Shown piece after piece: positions 45,431 through 56,310 of a DNA stretch of 64,000 nucleotides (positions within the stretch are counted from its first letter, which is position 1; each line of letters opens with the position of its first letter). Made by a program: the position numbers and the translations under genes. Source of the DNA: Oidiodendron maius Zn (lineage: Eukaryota > Ascomycota > Leotiomycetes > Myxotrichaceae); the NCBI GenBank assembly GCA_000827325.1, contig KN832873.1, forward strand, positions 1,750,245 through 1,814,244. Reading direction: 5' to 3'. Below the pieces are notes generated by a model. The model was not told the origin of the DNA. It did no database searches and saw only the letters and a list, made by a program, of their open reading frames with translations.

Positions 45431-47091
45431 ATGGCAACGGCAGTTCCACCTCCGAGCAAGAGGCAAAGAACCGATGCGGCGAACAAAGCTCGAGAGCAAC
45501 AGGACGTTGAAGAAATCCCCGCTGATGCGGGGAGTCTGCGATTACAGTTTTTTGATGAGACTACGGGTCTGCCAATTGGGCAAGGGCCTGTGATTGTCCC
45601 AGTCGCGGATGCAAACCCGAAGAATTTAGAGCTCCTCTTAAATACCCTGCAGGGCCATGTAAGAGCACACGCATTTTTCTCTGCTAAAGCTAATGACGAG
45701 ATCAGGATTCAACCGAGTTTATTCCCTACCGCTTCACTCTTCCAGTCACAGATAAGAAGAATGCAGAGCCTGTCATAACTGCGTTTCCAACCAATATTTG
45801 GAACGCTCTCATAAGACCGGGGCTTATTAGCACGGAAGAGGTGCAGAGCATCTCTGCTGCACCACAAGCCGTTTTCCGAGTTCAGGCTGTCTCAAGATGC
45901 GCTTCAACTATACCAGGCCATGGTGAGGCTATATTAGCTATACAGTTCTCTCCAAAGTCATCGTCAAGGATGGTCAGCGGTAGTGGAGACAATACTGCAC
46001 GAATATGGGACTGCGATACTGGCACTGCAGTTCACACTCTAAGAGGCCATACAAGCTGGGTATTAGCTGTCAGTTGGTCCCCAGATGACGAAAGAATTGC
46101 GACGGGGAGCATGGATAATACGGTTCGAATCTGGGATCCAAAGACGGGAAAGCAGATTGGCAGTCCTATGACAGGGCATAGGAAATGGGCGACGAGTCTG
46201 GCTTGGGAGCCCTACCACGTACAAAAACTTGGGGAGCCACGGCTAGCATCTGCATCAAAAGATGCCACAGTGCGAATATGGTCTACGAATCAACAGAAGA
46301 TAGAGATGGTGCTTAGTGGGCACAAAAGCTGTGTCTCATGCGTCAAATGGGGAGGGGTAGGACTAATCTACACTGGCTCGCATGATAAGACCATCAAAGT
46401 CTGGAGTGCAAGAGATGGAATCTTACTGCATTCTCTTAACTCGCACGCACATTGGATAAACCATCTTGCGCTATCCACGGACTTCGTGATTCGAACTGCA
46501 TACCACGACCATACAGGCAAAGTTCCGGACTCGGAAGAAGCCAAAGTCGCTAAGGCCAATGAGAGATTCCTGAAGGCGGCAACTATACAGGGCAAAGTAG
46601 TGGAGAGGCTAGTATCAGCGAGTGATGACTTTACGATGTATTTATGGGAACCGGCGAATGGCACAAAACCGATTGCGAGGATGCTTGGTCACCAGAAGCA
46701 GGTGAATCATGTCACATTCTCGCCGGATTCCCTTTCAATCGCATCATCATCATTCGATAACCACACAAAACTCTGGAATGCACGGGATGGAAAGTTTATT
46801 AATACCCTACGAGGCCATGTTGCGCCTGTATATCAGTGTGCATTCAGTCCTGACTCGCGCCTGCTGGTGACAGGGAGTAAGGATACAACCTTGAAAGTGT
46901 GGGATATGCGCACGCACAAACTATCTGTTGGTAAGTTGCGAATGTTGCACTGCAGCAAGACTAAACTTATATGTGTAATTATAGATTTGCCGGGACACAT
47001 GGACGAAGTATATGCCGTAGATTGGAGTCCTGACGGACAGAAGGTAGGGAGTGGTGGGAAAGATAAAGCTGTGCGCGTATGGCGACATTGA
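45431..47091 (+). CDS. RSA4: Notchless/Rsa4, WD40 ribosome-assembly factor
   Basis: Exons 45431-45658, 45706-46930 and 46985-47091 give 519 residues. Rsa4 sits on the pre-60S particle and is pulled off by the AAA+ ATPase Rea1 via its N-terminal ubiquitin-like domain. That domain spans about residues 35-115 (LRLQFFDETTGLPIG and FIPYRFTLPVTDK). The eight-bladed WD40 propeller follows, with repeated GH...WSPD...GS.D.T.RIWD units, ending DLPGHMDEVYAVDWSPDGQKVGSGGKDKAVRVWRH. The length matches orthologues (about 515). Introns are 47 and 54 nt. Confidence 0.95.
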
Positions 47092-47333
47092 AAAGCGGAT
47101 GACACTTTAAGACGTCTGCAATAGATATCCCAAAGTATCGTTCCCTGGTCGGAATATTCTTATAGATATTTCAAATAATGACAACAAAACGCCTTTTCCT
47201 TCAAGTCGTTCCGTATCTTTGTCTCTAGCTTCAGAGAAGTACATACAAGCCACATAATCGTATAAATTAATATCATAAATCATGACGACATGAAATAATT
47301 CGTTCTCGTGGTGTATCGAGCAATCCCGTCTCA

Positions 47334-48152
47334 TCACAGAGCAAAATCTACCGCAGCAGCAACCACAATCAGCCAGCTCAACCAGCCAACCCCAAATCTC
47401 CTTGTTCCACCTCCGGTGACTCCCGTGACTCCCGTGACTCCTGTTTCTATCGTATCACCCGCTTCCCCCTTGATCTGCGGTTTCACATTATCAATGAAGA
47501 ATTGGTTATTGTCGCCTATGACGTTTCCAGGCGGATAATACTCGCACACCACATACCACCCAGGCGTGCCGTTTTCGCCGTTGCAATTCTGCCGCCCACA
47601 GCCTACCGACGTGGTATCCCTCCACACTAGCTGCGTGAAGTGGCCTGTCTGTTCTGAAAACCCTGGCTTGTTAAAGTTGTACTTCTCGCGCTCGAGACCC
47701 CAGGCTTCGACTGAGGCCGAGACATTCACAAATCCCGCGGCGAGGTTCTCGCCTGTTGGTCCACCCTGTGGTAGGTTAGCCACAGTTTTATATTTCTCGG
47801 ATGCGGAGATGGGCTATCCCCTCGATATAATTTCTCTAGGGGTGATAGTGGGAGTCGGGGTGGAATGCTATATACTTACAGAGTGCTTAAAGACGCACGG
47901 CTTAGCCCAGTTCGCCGCAAACTCAGCGGATGTGTCGTTCCACGAGAGATCTGAGGCATTGTGCTCTCCGCGATAGAAATTATGTGCTGCGAGCATGGAG
48001 GACTTGAAATCTGAGTCGCTGGTGTAAGTGGTGCTTGTTGGTGTGGCGGCCGGGGGTGCCGTGACGGTAATTATGGTTGTTGCTGCAGTTACATAGTAGG
48101 TAAAGGCGAAAAACAGAACCACCATTCTCATAGAAAGGTCTGGAGGATACAT
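47334..48152 (-). CDS. CAP/PR-1 family secreted, GPI-type protein
   Basis: Exons 48152-47880 and 47765-47334 give 234 residues. The N-terminus is a signal peptide (MRMVVLFFAFTYYVTAA, preceded by a short MYPPDLS extension). A Thr/Pro/Ala linker follows, then the CAP domain: SMLAAHNFYRGEHNASDLSW, FAANWAKPCVFKHS, GENLAAGF, GHFTQLVWRDTTSVGCG and VCEYYPPGN. The CAP tetrad residues (His, Glu, His, and the following acidic site) can be placed. The C-terminus has a Gly/Thr/Val triplet repeat (GVTGVTGVTGGG, encoded by a 9-nt tandem repeat near 47420) and ends in a hydrophobic tail, as for a GPI anchor. Fungal relatives (Pry proteins) bind sterols and lipids outside the cell. The second ATG (MRMVV) may be the true start. 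Confidence 0.88.
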
Positions 48153-49109
48153 TGTGAATGATTTGGAGAGGATTATAATCTGTTCAAGAGTCCATGTCCC
48201 GTTTCAAGGCCCGTCTCTCATATATCCTCAATCTTGTCTTGCAGAAACGACCACGCCGGAAGCTATGCGGAGCTCATCACAGCTAGGTAACTCTTCAATC
48301 TGGCAGTGAACTTTCCTAACTTTAGATCTCGATATGATAAACGATAACAGAACTCGTAATAGAATTTTAATAGAAACACGATCGACAAGCACAACTCTCT
48401 CATTAGGGAGCAGAAGACAGAATGCAGACGAAAGAAGACGTATTATACTCCCCGCGCTTCCCCGCCTTTGCTCAAATAGGCCTGTTGAGCCAAATGTATG
48501 AGACCAGCAGGAACCTTGGCTCGCCATCATATCAACGAGGCAGTGCAGGCCACATCCGGAGCCAAACGACCACATATCGCGGGCGCCAGGGAGCGTTTCC
48601 TGCTTCTGACTTGCGGATGATTCGGTTGGATGTCGAGAGGCGCTGGCGAGATTTCTCGGCAACTGCAACGATGACGTCTGGTGGCAGGGGTGAGGGAATC
48701 GCTTGAATCGCCGCTGGACCTGGAAGGTGAGAACTCGGAAATCTCAAAAGATATATTCTACACAAAACATATACGGTATATGGTTACGAAAGAGGGGGGG
48801 TAGAGATAGCAAGAGAGGTGTACACAGTTACAACGGCCTAGATAATAATAGCGTCCTTCAAAGCGCACTGTTCGTCTCCATCTCTCCATCTGTGTGGGTC
48901 TCCGTCTCGTTGTTCCGTTTCCTTCAGTTCATCCTATCTAAACGATTGCTCGTTTCAAAACGCCAGAAGACGCCTCTGCTATGCCGTGATCACAATTCAT
49001 TCCATCCTTCGCCTGCTAAACTAAACACGTGCGAATTTCATCAAAAGAGCGGAGTTACTTTCGCAAAGAGATGCTAGATATAGCTAGCTGCAATTCGGTC
49101 CACCAAATG
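48153..49109. other. Intergenic, CAP-gene promoter and TPS3 3' flank
   Basis: A 957-nt stretch. Short frames on both strands do not resemble known proteins. Nothing specific. Confidence 0.5.
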
Positions 49110-52062
49110 TCACTTCGGGGGTAGCATAGCCAGCTTCTGAAGGACTGTCAGGACTCCTGCTCTATTGTTAGTGGATGGCGAGCACAGAAATTGGAGGGAG
49201 ACGTACCAGTAACGCCTTGCGTAAGCGTGTACCCAGCCTCAGTATTACGACTGCCCAAGCTGACAGTCGTGACATTTGCCACTGTGCCCTCTTTATCTAG
49301 ATCATTTGCCCAGCGGAATATGACTTCGTCATCTCGACCATCGCCAATCACCATGAGGAAGTCGATTGGAGATGTGTATTCGACATTCGGGGGGATACCC
49401 TTCTTTAGTCCCTCAAAGATCTTCTTTGCAGCAGTTGCCTTTGACCAATCAATGGGTTCAACGGCCACGGCGCCTATTCTCTAGTTAGCCCCATGATACA
49501 TTATTGAAATAATATACACATACCATCAATAGGGATAGCCCTAACTCTCTGCTTCTCACAGGCATCGTTGATATGACTTGCACAATCCCCGGCCTGTCGA
49601 CTGGCGGTCTCGAAGTCCTCCGCATTCTTATAATGAAAGATAATGCTGCAGTGCCTAGTCTCAATCCATGATCCGGGAGTGCGCTCTTGATAGTACGTCA
49701 TGATGCCTTCGACCGAATCCTTCCAAGCTTGCATCTTCTCAGGATCTGGCATCTCCTTCCAAGTTGATTGCCCAAATTCCTTCAGAAAACAGCCATTTTC
49801 GGCTATAAGACCAAGATTCGGGACACGCTTGAAGAGCCGATCTAGTTCTTCCGGTTGTCGACTAGACATCACGTAGACAATATTTCTTTCGTCAATGAGA
49901 ATGTCGTTGAGGACATCAATTGTACGCTGCACAAATCAGCATTTAACAACCTTGTGAGTCCTGTGCTCTTACCTGGGGGCTGGTTAGAATGATATTGGTT
50001 GGTGAGCCCCACGAAGCCAACGTGCCTTCGTAGTCGACTATGAAGAGTCGCCTCTCGGATTTCTGGTACAAATTACCCAGAATATTGAGCGACAGACGAG
50101 GGACCGAGGTAGTGTCACGCTTGTGTTGCTCCTCATATACCTTGTCGAGCCTCTGGAGGAAGGCGGAGAACCAATGTTCTGCAGTGTGGTGCATGACCGC
50201 AGCATACAGTTTGGTCCATCGTTCCTTTCTCTCATCATCCCCCATCTCCAAGGCCTTTTGGATAGCTTCGGCGCACTGGCGGTAGTCCCATGGATTTACA
50301 GAGAGCTCCGCACCGCCAAATACTGAGGCACTGCCGGTAAATTCGCTCAGAATGAGAGAGCCATACTTGTTGTGCCCCTTAAACTTTCCGTCTTGACAGA
50401 AGAGAAATTCATGAGATGTAAGATTCATTCCCTCGCGTTGACTTGCAATCATCAGCGCATCAGCTACCGTAAGGAGCGCAAGGTATTGCGCATAGCTGAT
50501 GTCTTGCTTGAGATAGACGAGTGGTTGGTAAGCCAGGTTTGCCCAGGACGAATTGACTCGCGTGACAATATCAGAGACTGTGGCATCAAGCTCCGACAGC
50601 TCTGTGGTTGATGTCGCAACTTGAATCATGACAACATGGTCCCGCCATTGAGGGTTCTTATTCAAAAATAATTCGTAAGCCAGCAGCTTCTGTCGAACGC
50701 CCCGCACATGATCCAGCTTGTCTCGCGCAACGATCAATTTCTTTCCACGGTATCGCTCTTCCATAGTTTGCATCCATGACGCAACATCAGGATCGGCTCT
50801 GTTCATATCCAATGCAATAGGGTCGATACCAATTGCAAGATTGATCACGTCAACGAAGCGATCTTCCAGCTGGACGCCGTCGTTCGTTGCCTCGACACAG
50901 AGCAATCGACTACATGTTTGGAGGAAGTGTCGAGCATACTCGTGAATCTGGAATCCAATGAGGTTAGCTCCTAGCATTCCCTCTAGTAATTCCTTGCGCA
51001 CGGCCAGGCATCGAAACACCTCGGACGATGGAAAGGCGACGTGAAGGAAGAACCCAATTTTCGCGTCCGGGAGCTTCTTCCGCACCATTTGGGGGACTAA
51101 GAGGAGGTGGTAATCATGAATCCAGATACTATCTCCACGCTTCCAGTTCTTCACGATCTTGTTAGCAAAGGCTTGGTTGACTTTGACATAGAACACCCAG
51201 GAGTGGTCTTCATAAGCTTTGCTCTTGGGGTTGTCAGGGATCTGATAATGAAAGACAGGCCAGAGAATCTGCTTGCAGTAATGAGTGTAGTGCCCATCAA
51301 AATCGCTGTCCTTGCAGAACACCGTCAGAGAGTCGTACTCTGTAGCCAGACGATCTTCAATATCTTGCTTCTGTTGGGTATCCTCGAGAGCATCGGTCGG
51401 CATGCCCAAAGTCCCGACCCAGATTTTGTCATGTAGTTTCCCACAACGGACTGCCGCTTCGACAGCATTCCGGAGGCCGCCATTGCCTTGATCCGCAGAG
51501 ACAACAGTCCAGTCAGCGTGGGCAAAGACTCGGTCATGGCTGTCACTTCGTGCAAGCTGGGGTTGGCGCACACCGGCCCGCCCAAGCTGAATCGCCTTCT
51601 CCGACAACTTGCTGTGTTTCAATATATCGGCAGGAGGGAGCGAGCTAGCTCGTGACTGTGGCTGGTTGAAGAGGCGGCCGGAGCCCCACGCAGGAGCGTG
51701 TGGGTCGCTCGGGGCAATGTTGGCATTCTTGGGGAAGTGGGGATGCAGCTCTGTATTTTCGGCATGGGCGAAGAACTCATCGTCATGATCGATGTCTGCA
51801 TTTGGCGTTCGGGGAGGAGTGATGTCTCGTTGGGCGAAGAGGCTGGGTTTTGCCTCGGTCTCGATCCGCGTGGTGATATGTTTGGCGGCCACTGGGCGCG
51901 AGCCGTAGCTATACCTCGTCGAGGTCGGAAGTTGGAAATTAATAGTATGGGGGAGGAAACTGAGCAGAAAGTCAGTGTGCGTCTCTATGAAGAACTTCCA
52001 AGAAGCACGTCGTGGCAAAAGCAAAAGGGGATGGCGTACAGTGAGACTACGAAGACCGTCAT
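49110..52062 (-). CDS. TPS3: Trehalose-6-phosphate synthase complex regulatory subunit Tps3
   Basis: Exons 52062-52040, 51959-49973, 49926-49524, 49473-49207 and 49159-49110 give 909 residues. The true start encodes MTVFVVSLFLPHTINFQLP, the conserved Tps3/Tsl1 N-terminus. It is reached by splicing an 80-nt intron; reading straight through gives an unrelated N-terminus. A Ser/Pro-rich phosphorylatable region precedes the GT20 domain (WIHDYHLLLVPQMVR, FFLHVAFPSSEVFR, ARDKLDHVRG, REGMNLTSHEFLFCQ, SEFTGSASVFGGA). The C-terminal phosphatase-like domain has FIVDYEGTLASW where an active enzyme has DxDGT: the second Asp is Glu. This marks the non-catalytic regulatory subunit rather than Tps2. It ends VLTVLQKLAMLPPK. 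It acts in the cytosol, organising Tps1 and Tps2 in stress-induced trehalose synthesis. Confidence 0.92.
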
Positions 52063-54383
52063 AGTTAGAGCTGATGTGATGGTCGAGGAGTAGCTCGGAG
52101 AGGAAGAAGGTCAGCGGATAATTGCAGTGGGAGATCAAAAATGTGCAATCATGAGCTCCCGATGGCAATTGAGGTATTATTCAGTGTAGGAAGGAGGGTT
52201 TGGCCTCAAAAGACGTATGGTGAAGGGCGAAGCGGTTGCAGGGAGGTCCTTTCAGCTCTTGTCTCACAAGGAATGTCAGAGCTACGCGGCCGCCATGGAG
52301 ATCTCTGACGACAATTGGGTCGAGGTTCCCACAAGGAGAGGAGCTTGGAGCAGCGTTGAGGTCGAGGTGGCCATGGAAGAACGGCGAGTAGTGGGGTACG
52401 AAGAGCTTCCTGGGGAGCTTGAAGTCGAGGGTGACGCGGAGGTCGGTTGGACGCACCGCGGCAGGGAAATTGGGGTTTATGATCTCTCCCGGCGGTAGAG
52501 GACAGGAGGGGGGGAGAAGAGAGAACAGTGAAGAAAGATGAGGGTGAGGGCGTGGGAAGAGATGAGGTGAGAGGGTGGTGATATTTTTTCCGTGTTCTGG
52601 AAGCGCCGATTTATTGGCGATACGTCAGGCACCGTACCGCAAGACAGCCCCTCTCATCGGTTTGCGGCGGTGATGCTCCGGCTCCAAGGGATGCTGTGGC
52701 CGATGGGCCAGACAACCCATTTCATTATATACGCATGTGCGTGTCTACAGTAAGTCACCTACCTCGATTCTATTTCTAATATATCACAAGCACCGCACTC
52801 GCACTCAAGACAACGAGGCCACGACGTCGCCGCCACGAACGGACCTGGCGCGCCAGGACGGGGACGGAACGAACCCACTGCTGCTCTCCAGACTTTCTGC
52901 ATGCTGGCGTTCCCGTCGGTGGATGTGGAGGGGCCGGCACAGGAGCCACATCAAGACGCCTCTTGGAAGGGTGGCGCCATCGTGCCATACGGGCTTCCAC
53001 TTATAGTGTAGGCTAGTGTCTAGTATATTTTGCACCTCTAGTCTGTGCTGGTGTGCTGGACGAGATATGAGGGAATTAATCTCACATCGCCTTTCGTTTA
53101 GATCCCACTGTGACGTTGTGCCGGGACCAACTCGGATGCTCCAGGTCGCCGGCGCGTCCTGGTCCAACGCTTCAGCCACGCTCTCGCAGGATCTGTCTAA
53201 CGCCCCTCGAAACGGCAGACAAAGGGGGCCAAAGTGCAGCTGGTTGACACCCAACCCTCCCATTTCCTCGGGAGAAACCGCGCAGGAAAGGGAGGGTAAG
53301 GCCGGGGGAGAGAAAGAGAGAGTACCGGCGAAATCTGGCGTCCACGTGCGCCTGTCAGCCTTTGATGGCCTTGGCTGGATGCACTGCCGTAGCTATGATG
53401 CCGAACATTCTTTGCTGTGAAGGACGTTTTCATCCCGCCCAGTTGGGCAGCTAATGTGCCTGCGGCCCGGTCCAGGCGTGCAATCGTGGCTCCGTACTGC
53501 GGACTAGGTTGCTCGCGCTCTGCGCTTGCTGTTGACATTGCTTGCGTATCAAACTTGGAAGGGCGGGTTGTCCAAAGTATAATGCAGGGCGACTTCACCA
53601 GACATTGCACGGAGGTAGCTGCGTGACCGTAATACCCGCAAAGGGCTTTGCTGCCCAACTGCACGCGATGGGCTCATGGGGCCCAGTGGTGTGGGTGATC
53701 TTCGAGGAGATGTGAAGGTTGCCCCGTTGCGGAGGAGCGCGAGTTGTCTGGTTGAGCTTCGGATGAGAGGATCGACCAGAGCTCTGGAAAGCTTCGGTAA
53801 GAGAAGGTTTATCTTGCAGCTATATGTCGGGTGAATGCACATCCGCCTTGCCCCTGCAGATGGTTTTCTCTTTTCTCTTATTATGAGAACACTGAGGTGC
53901 CATGAGGGAGTTGGACCGTGTGGAATGTTACCAGTCACATATGCCACTTGCACTTGCCTTTCTAAGCTGACATTGGCCGTGCATCTCTTACGAATGTTGA
54001 TTAGTGGATGTGATATCGCTCACGAAGAGGATTCGGTTGATGTTGTTTGTATGCAGGGAGAGAGGTGCAAGTTAAAAGTTGACCGTTGGCGATTGCAGTT
54101 GATGCTTGAAAACAATATGCGCATAGTCCAGCTAACCGGGGGGGTTTTTTTTTGAGAAATAAGGGATACCATGTCCGGTAACAGATCCTGAAAGGGAAAT
54201 AAGGCACGGATACGTACTGGTTATGCAAAGCTCTACAACCACACGTTGAGTACAACACATGTCAGGAATGACTCTAAATTGTTCCCTTGATATTTAGCAA
54301 GACAAGAAATGCAAGGCTCAAGTGCCACTGTTCTGGTCACGCTGTCTCCTCAAAGTCCTCCAGCTGGGAATAGCTGCATCAAA
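52063..54383. promoter_or_regulatory. 2.3 kb region upstream of TPS3
   Basis: The region lies between the TPS3 start and the PCH2 stop. No convincing gene is seen; frames are GC-biased and low in complexity at 52500-53350. Several AGGGG/CCCCT pentamers (stress-response-type, e.g. 52648-52652, 52929-52933, 53203-53207, 53223-53227) occur, but this number is about what chance gives. The length suggests a large stress-responsive promoter and leader (inference). Confidence 0.45.
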
Positions 54384-56036
54384 CTAGTTTCTATGACTAC
54401 AAGGGCTGCGAAGAACGCGATCAACGTCCCAGCCATGCTTGGAAACCCGCTCGTTCCCCTCCTTTTGTCCAGGGAGTCCAATATACTCTCTCTCCACTTG
54501 AGTCATGTCTTTGGTTTCGCTACCTCTCTTTTGCATCCCTTGTTCATTCTCAGCCAAGATGCTCTTTTCCATGAATCGGAACGCTGACTCCAGATCACAC
54601 TCATCGTCTTCTAGGTAACACAAAATTGCCTTACCTGGAAGTTGAGCGAGGGTTCTGCCACTGATGTTCCGCTCAGACGAAGCCGAATCAACGGAATTAA
54701 TCAGCGCAACTATCCCGAGAAGCCTACTTCCAGGTAATGTTTTCTCAGCGTCGAACTCGAGTTTCGCATCTCGATATGGCGGGATGGAGGTATTCGTGAC
54801 AATGTGTCTGTTATTAATGAGGCTCTGTACCCTCCCTCGGAGGATCTCATATTGCGCAGGAGGTCTTGGGAAGTCTACCTCTAATTTGATTCCACACCTG
54901 TCAATAAAGGCAGAGTCTAAACAATCTGGCATATTTGAAGTGCAGAGCAAGACAATATTACTATGCGTTTTAGTCCTGTCAAGACCTGTAAGGAGTGCGT
55001 TGGTTACTCGCAGAGAATCTTGGACCTCGCCATGCATGGAAGATTCCCTTGAACTTGCTATACACTCAACTTCGTCAATGAGAATGCAAACAAATTGTTC
55101 TCGATCCTCGTCGCATATCTCCTCAATAGCAGTGAAAATATCGCTGACTTGCCTTGCACTTTGACTGTAGAATCTCGAGAGGATGGCTGCAGTCTTGATT
55201 TGGATAAATTTTGTCCGCTTGAAGGTTCTGTTTAAGCGGATTGATATCTTTTGTGCAAGACCTTGGGCAAGAGCCGTTTTACCAGTTCCAGGCGGGCCGT
55301 GAATCAAGATTAAAGGGTTTAACTCAGGCCTTTTCTCGGGGTTCCGCGAGAAACGCACTGCTCTTTGTCAGGCTCGAAATACTTCCCGACCTTTTGAACA
55401 TACGCATATTTTCCATTAACCTGATGAGTCCGCCCTTGAAATCCTTTTCAAATACAAGCCTATCACAAGTTTTAGATTATACAATATATCTGCCGCAAGC
55501 TGATGTACTTACTCATTCCATTGTCTATCGAACTTTATATGAGGCATTGGAGTGATCTCTGCTTGGTGCAAACCCTCGCTCGATTCTGCTGTTTTGTATA
55601 ATTTATACGTTTGTACCTTGATCCTAACTTCATCTGAAGAGTGGCATATTGCGCCCATTTTTGGCCCACTATAATCAACTACCTTTAGAGAATGAACTTT
55701 TCTCTCAACTGCCTCATGCGAATGGCCCAGGAGAAGCAATGCCCCTGGAAACAAGTCAGTTGGACTGAAAACGAAAAGATGTTTAGCGTACGGTTCTGGT
55801 TTGCCAGAATGTCCTCGCCTAAATCAAACGTCTGTGACGGTGACGACAATAAATCTTCAAGGGCATCTTGTATCCACTGAGGAGTTGTTAAGAGTAATAT
55901 CTATAAAGGAGTGGCTTTCAAATACCTTCGTTTCGTCCGCACTTAAGTCGACATTATCTCTAATCCTCGCCTCAACGAACATGATGCCTGATTTTGGGAT
56001 CGTGGTGCCTTCGGAAATTGCTTTACTGCATGCCAT
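54384..56036 (-). CDS. PCH2: AAA+ HORMA remodeller Pch2/TRIP13
   Basis: Exons 56036-55926, 55876-55845, 55764-55513, 55459-55421 and 55362-54384 give 470 residues. Pch2 is a hexameric AAA+ ATPase that unfolds HORMA-domain proteins in meiosis and the spindle checkpoint. The N-terminal domain reads WIQDALEDLLSPTDLFPGALL. The Walker A is HGPPGTGKTALAQGLAQK and the Walker B FVCILIDEVECIASSRESS. Sensor 1 follows in TSNMPDCLDSAFIDRCGIKLEVDFP. The joined sequence FDRQWNELVFEKDFKGGLIRAVRFSRN is frame-consistent across two introns. All four introns were inferred; 55765-55844 uses a GTCACC donor and is the least certain. It is within 15 kb of MSH4, another meiotic gene. Confidence 0.9.
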
Positions 56037-56310
56037 ATTATAAATACCAGTCCTTGCAGTGTTACAGATTTGGGTGTAGCATCTCTCTAGACATGCCTTG
56101 CGTATGATTGGTTGTTTGTAAATGCTTAGACATAGAGTGCATGGAACGGATATGTGGGTGGAGCGATAAATTCTTCAGGGGCTTGCGCTAAGTGGCGCTG
56201 TACCTCACAAATTATGTCATTCCATAGCAGTATTAACATCGAGGTCTTTCTTACTTATTATCAACCTCGAATGAATCCAGCGACTTCCCAACACGACTTA
56301 GTCATTAAGC

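Noticed and set aside
52217-52498. 93-codon + frame immediately upstream of TPS3
   Set aside because: Probably an effect of the GA-rich leader on the opposite strand; no homology recognised.
52648-53227. Stress-response-type AGGGG/CCCCT elements upstream of TPS3
   Set aside because: The number seen is about that expected by chance for this length, so I do not call them as sites.
53197-53664. 155-codon - frame upstream of TPS3
   Set aside because: Composition is low-complexity, overlapping frames on both strands are equally long, and no motif is seen.
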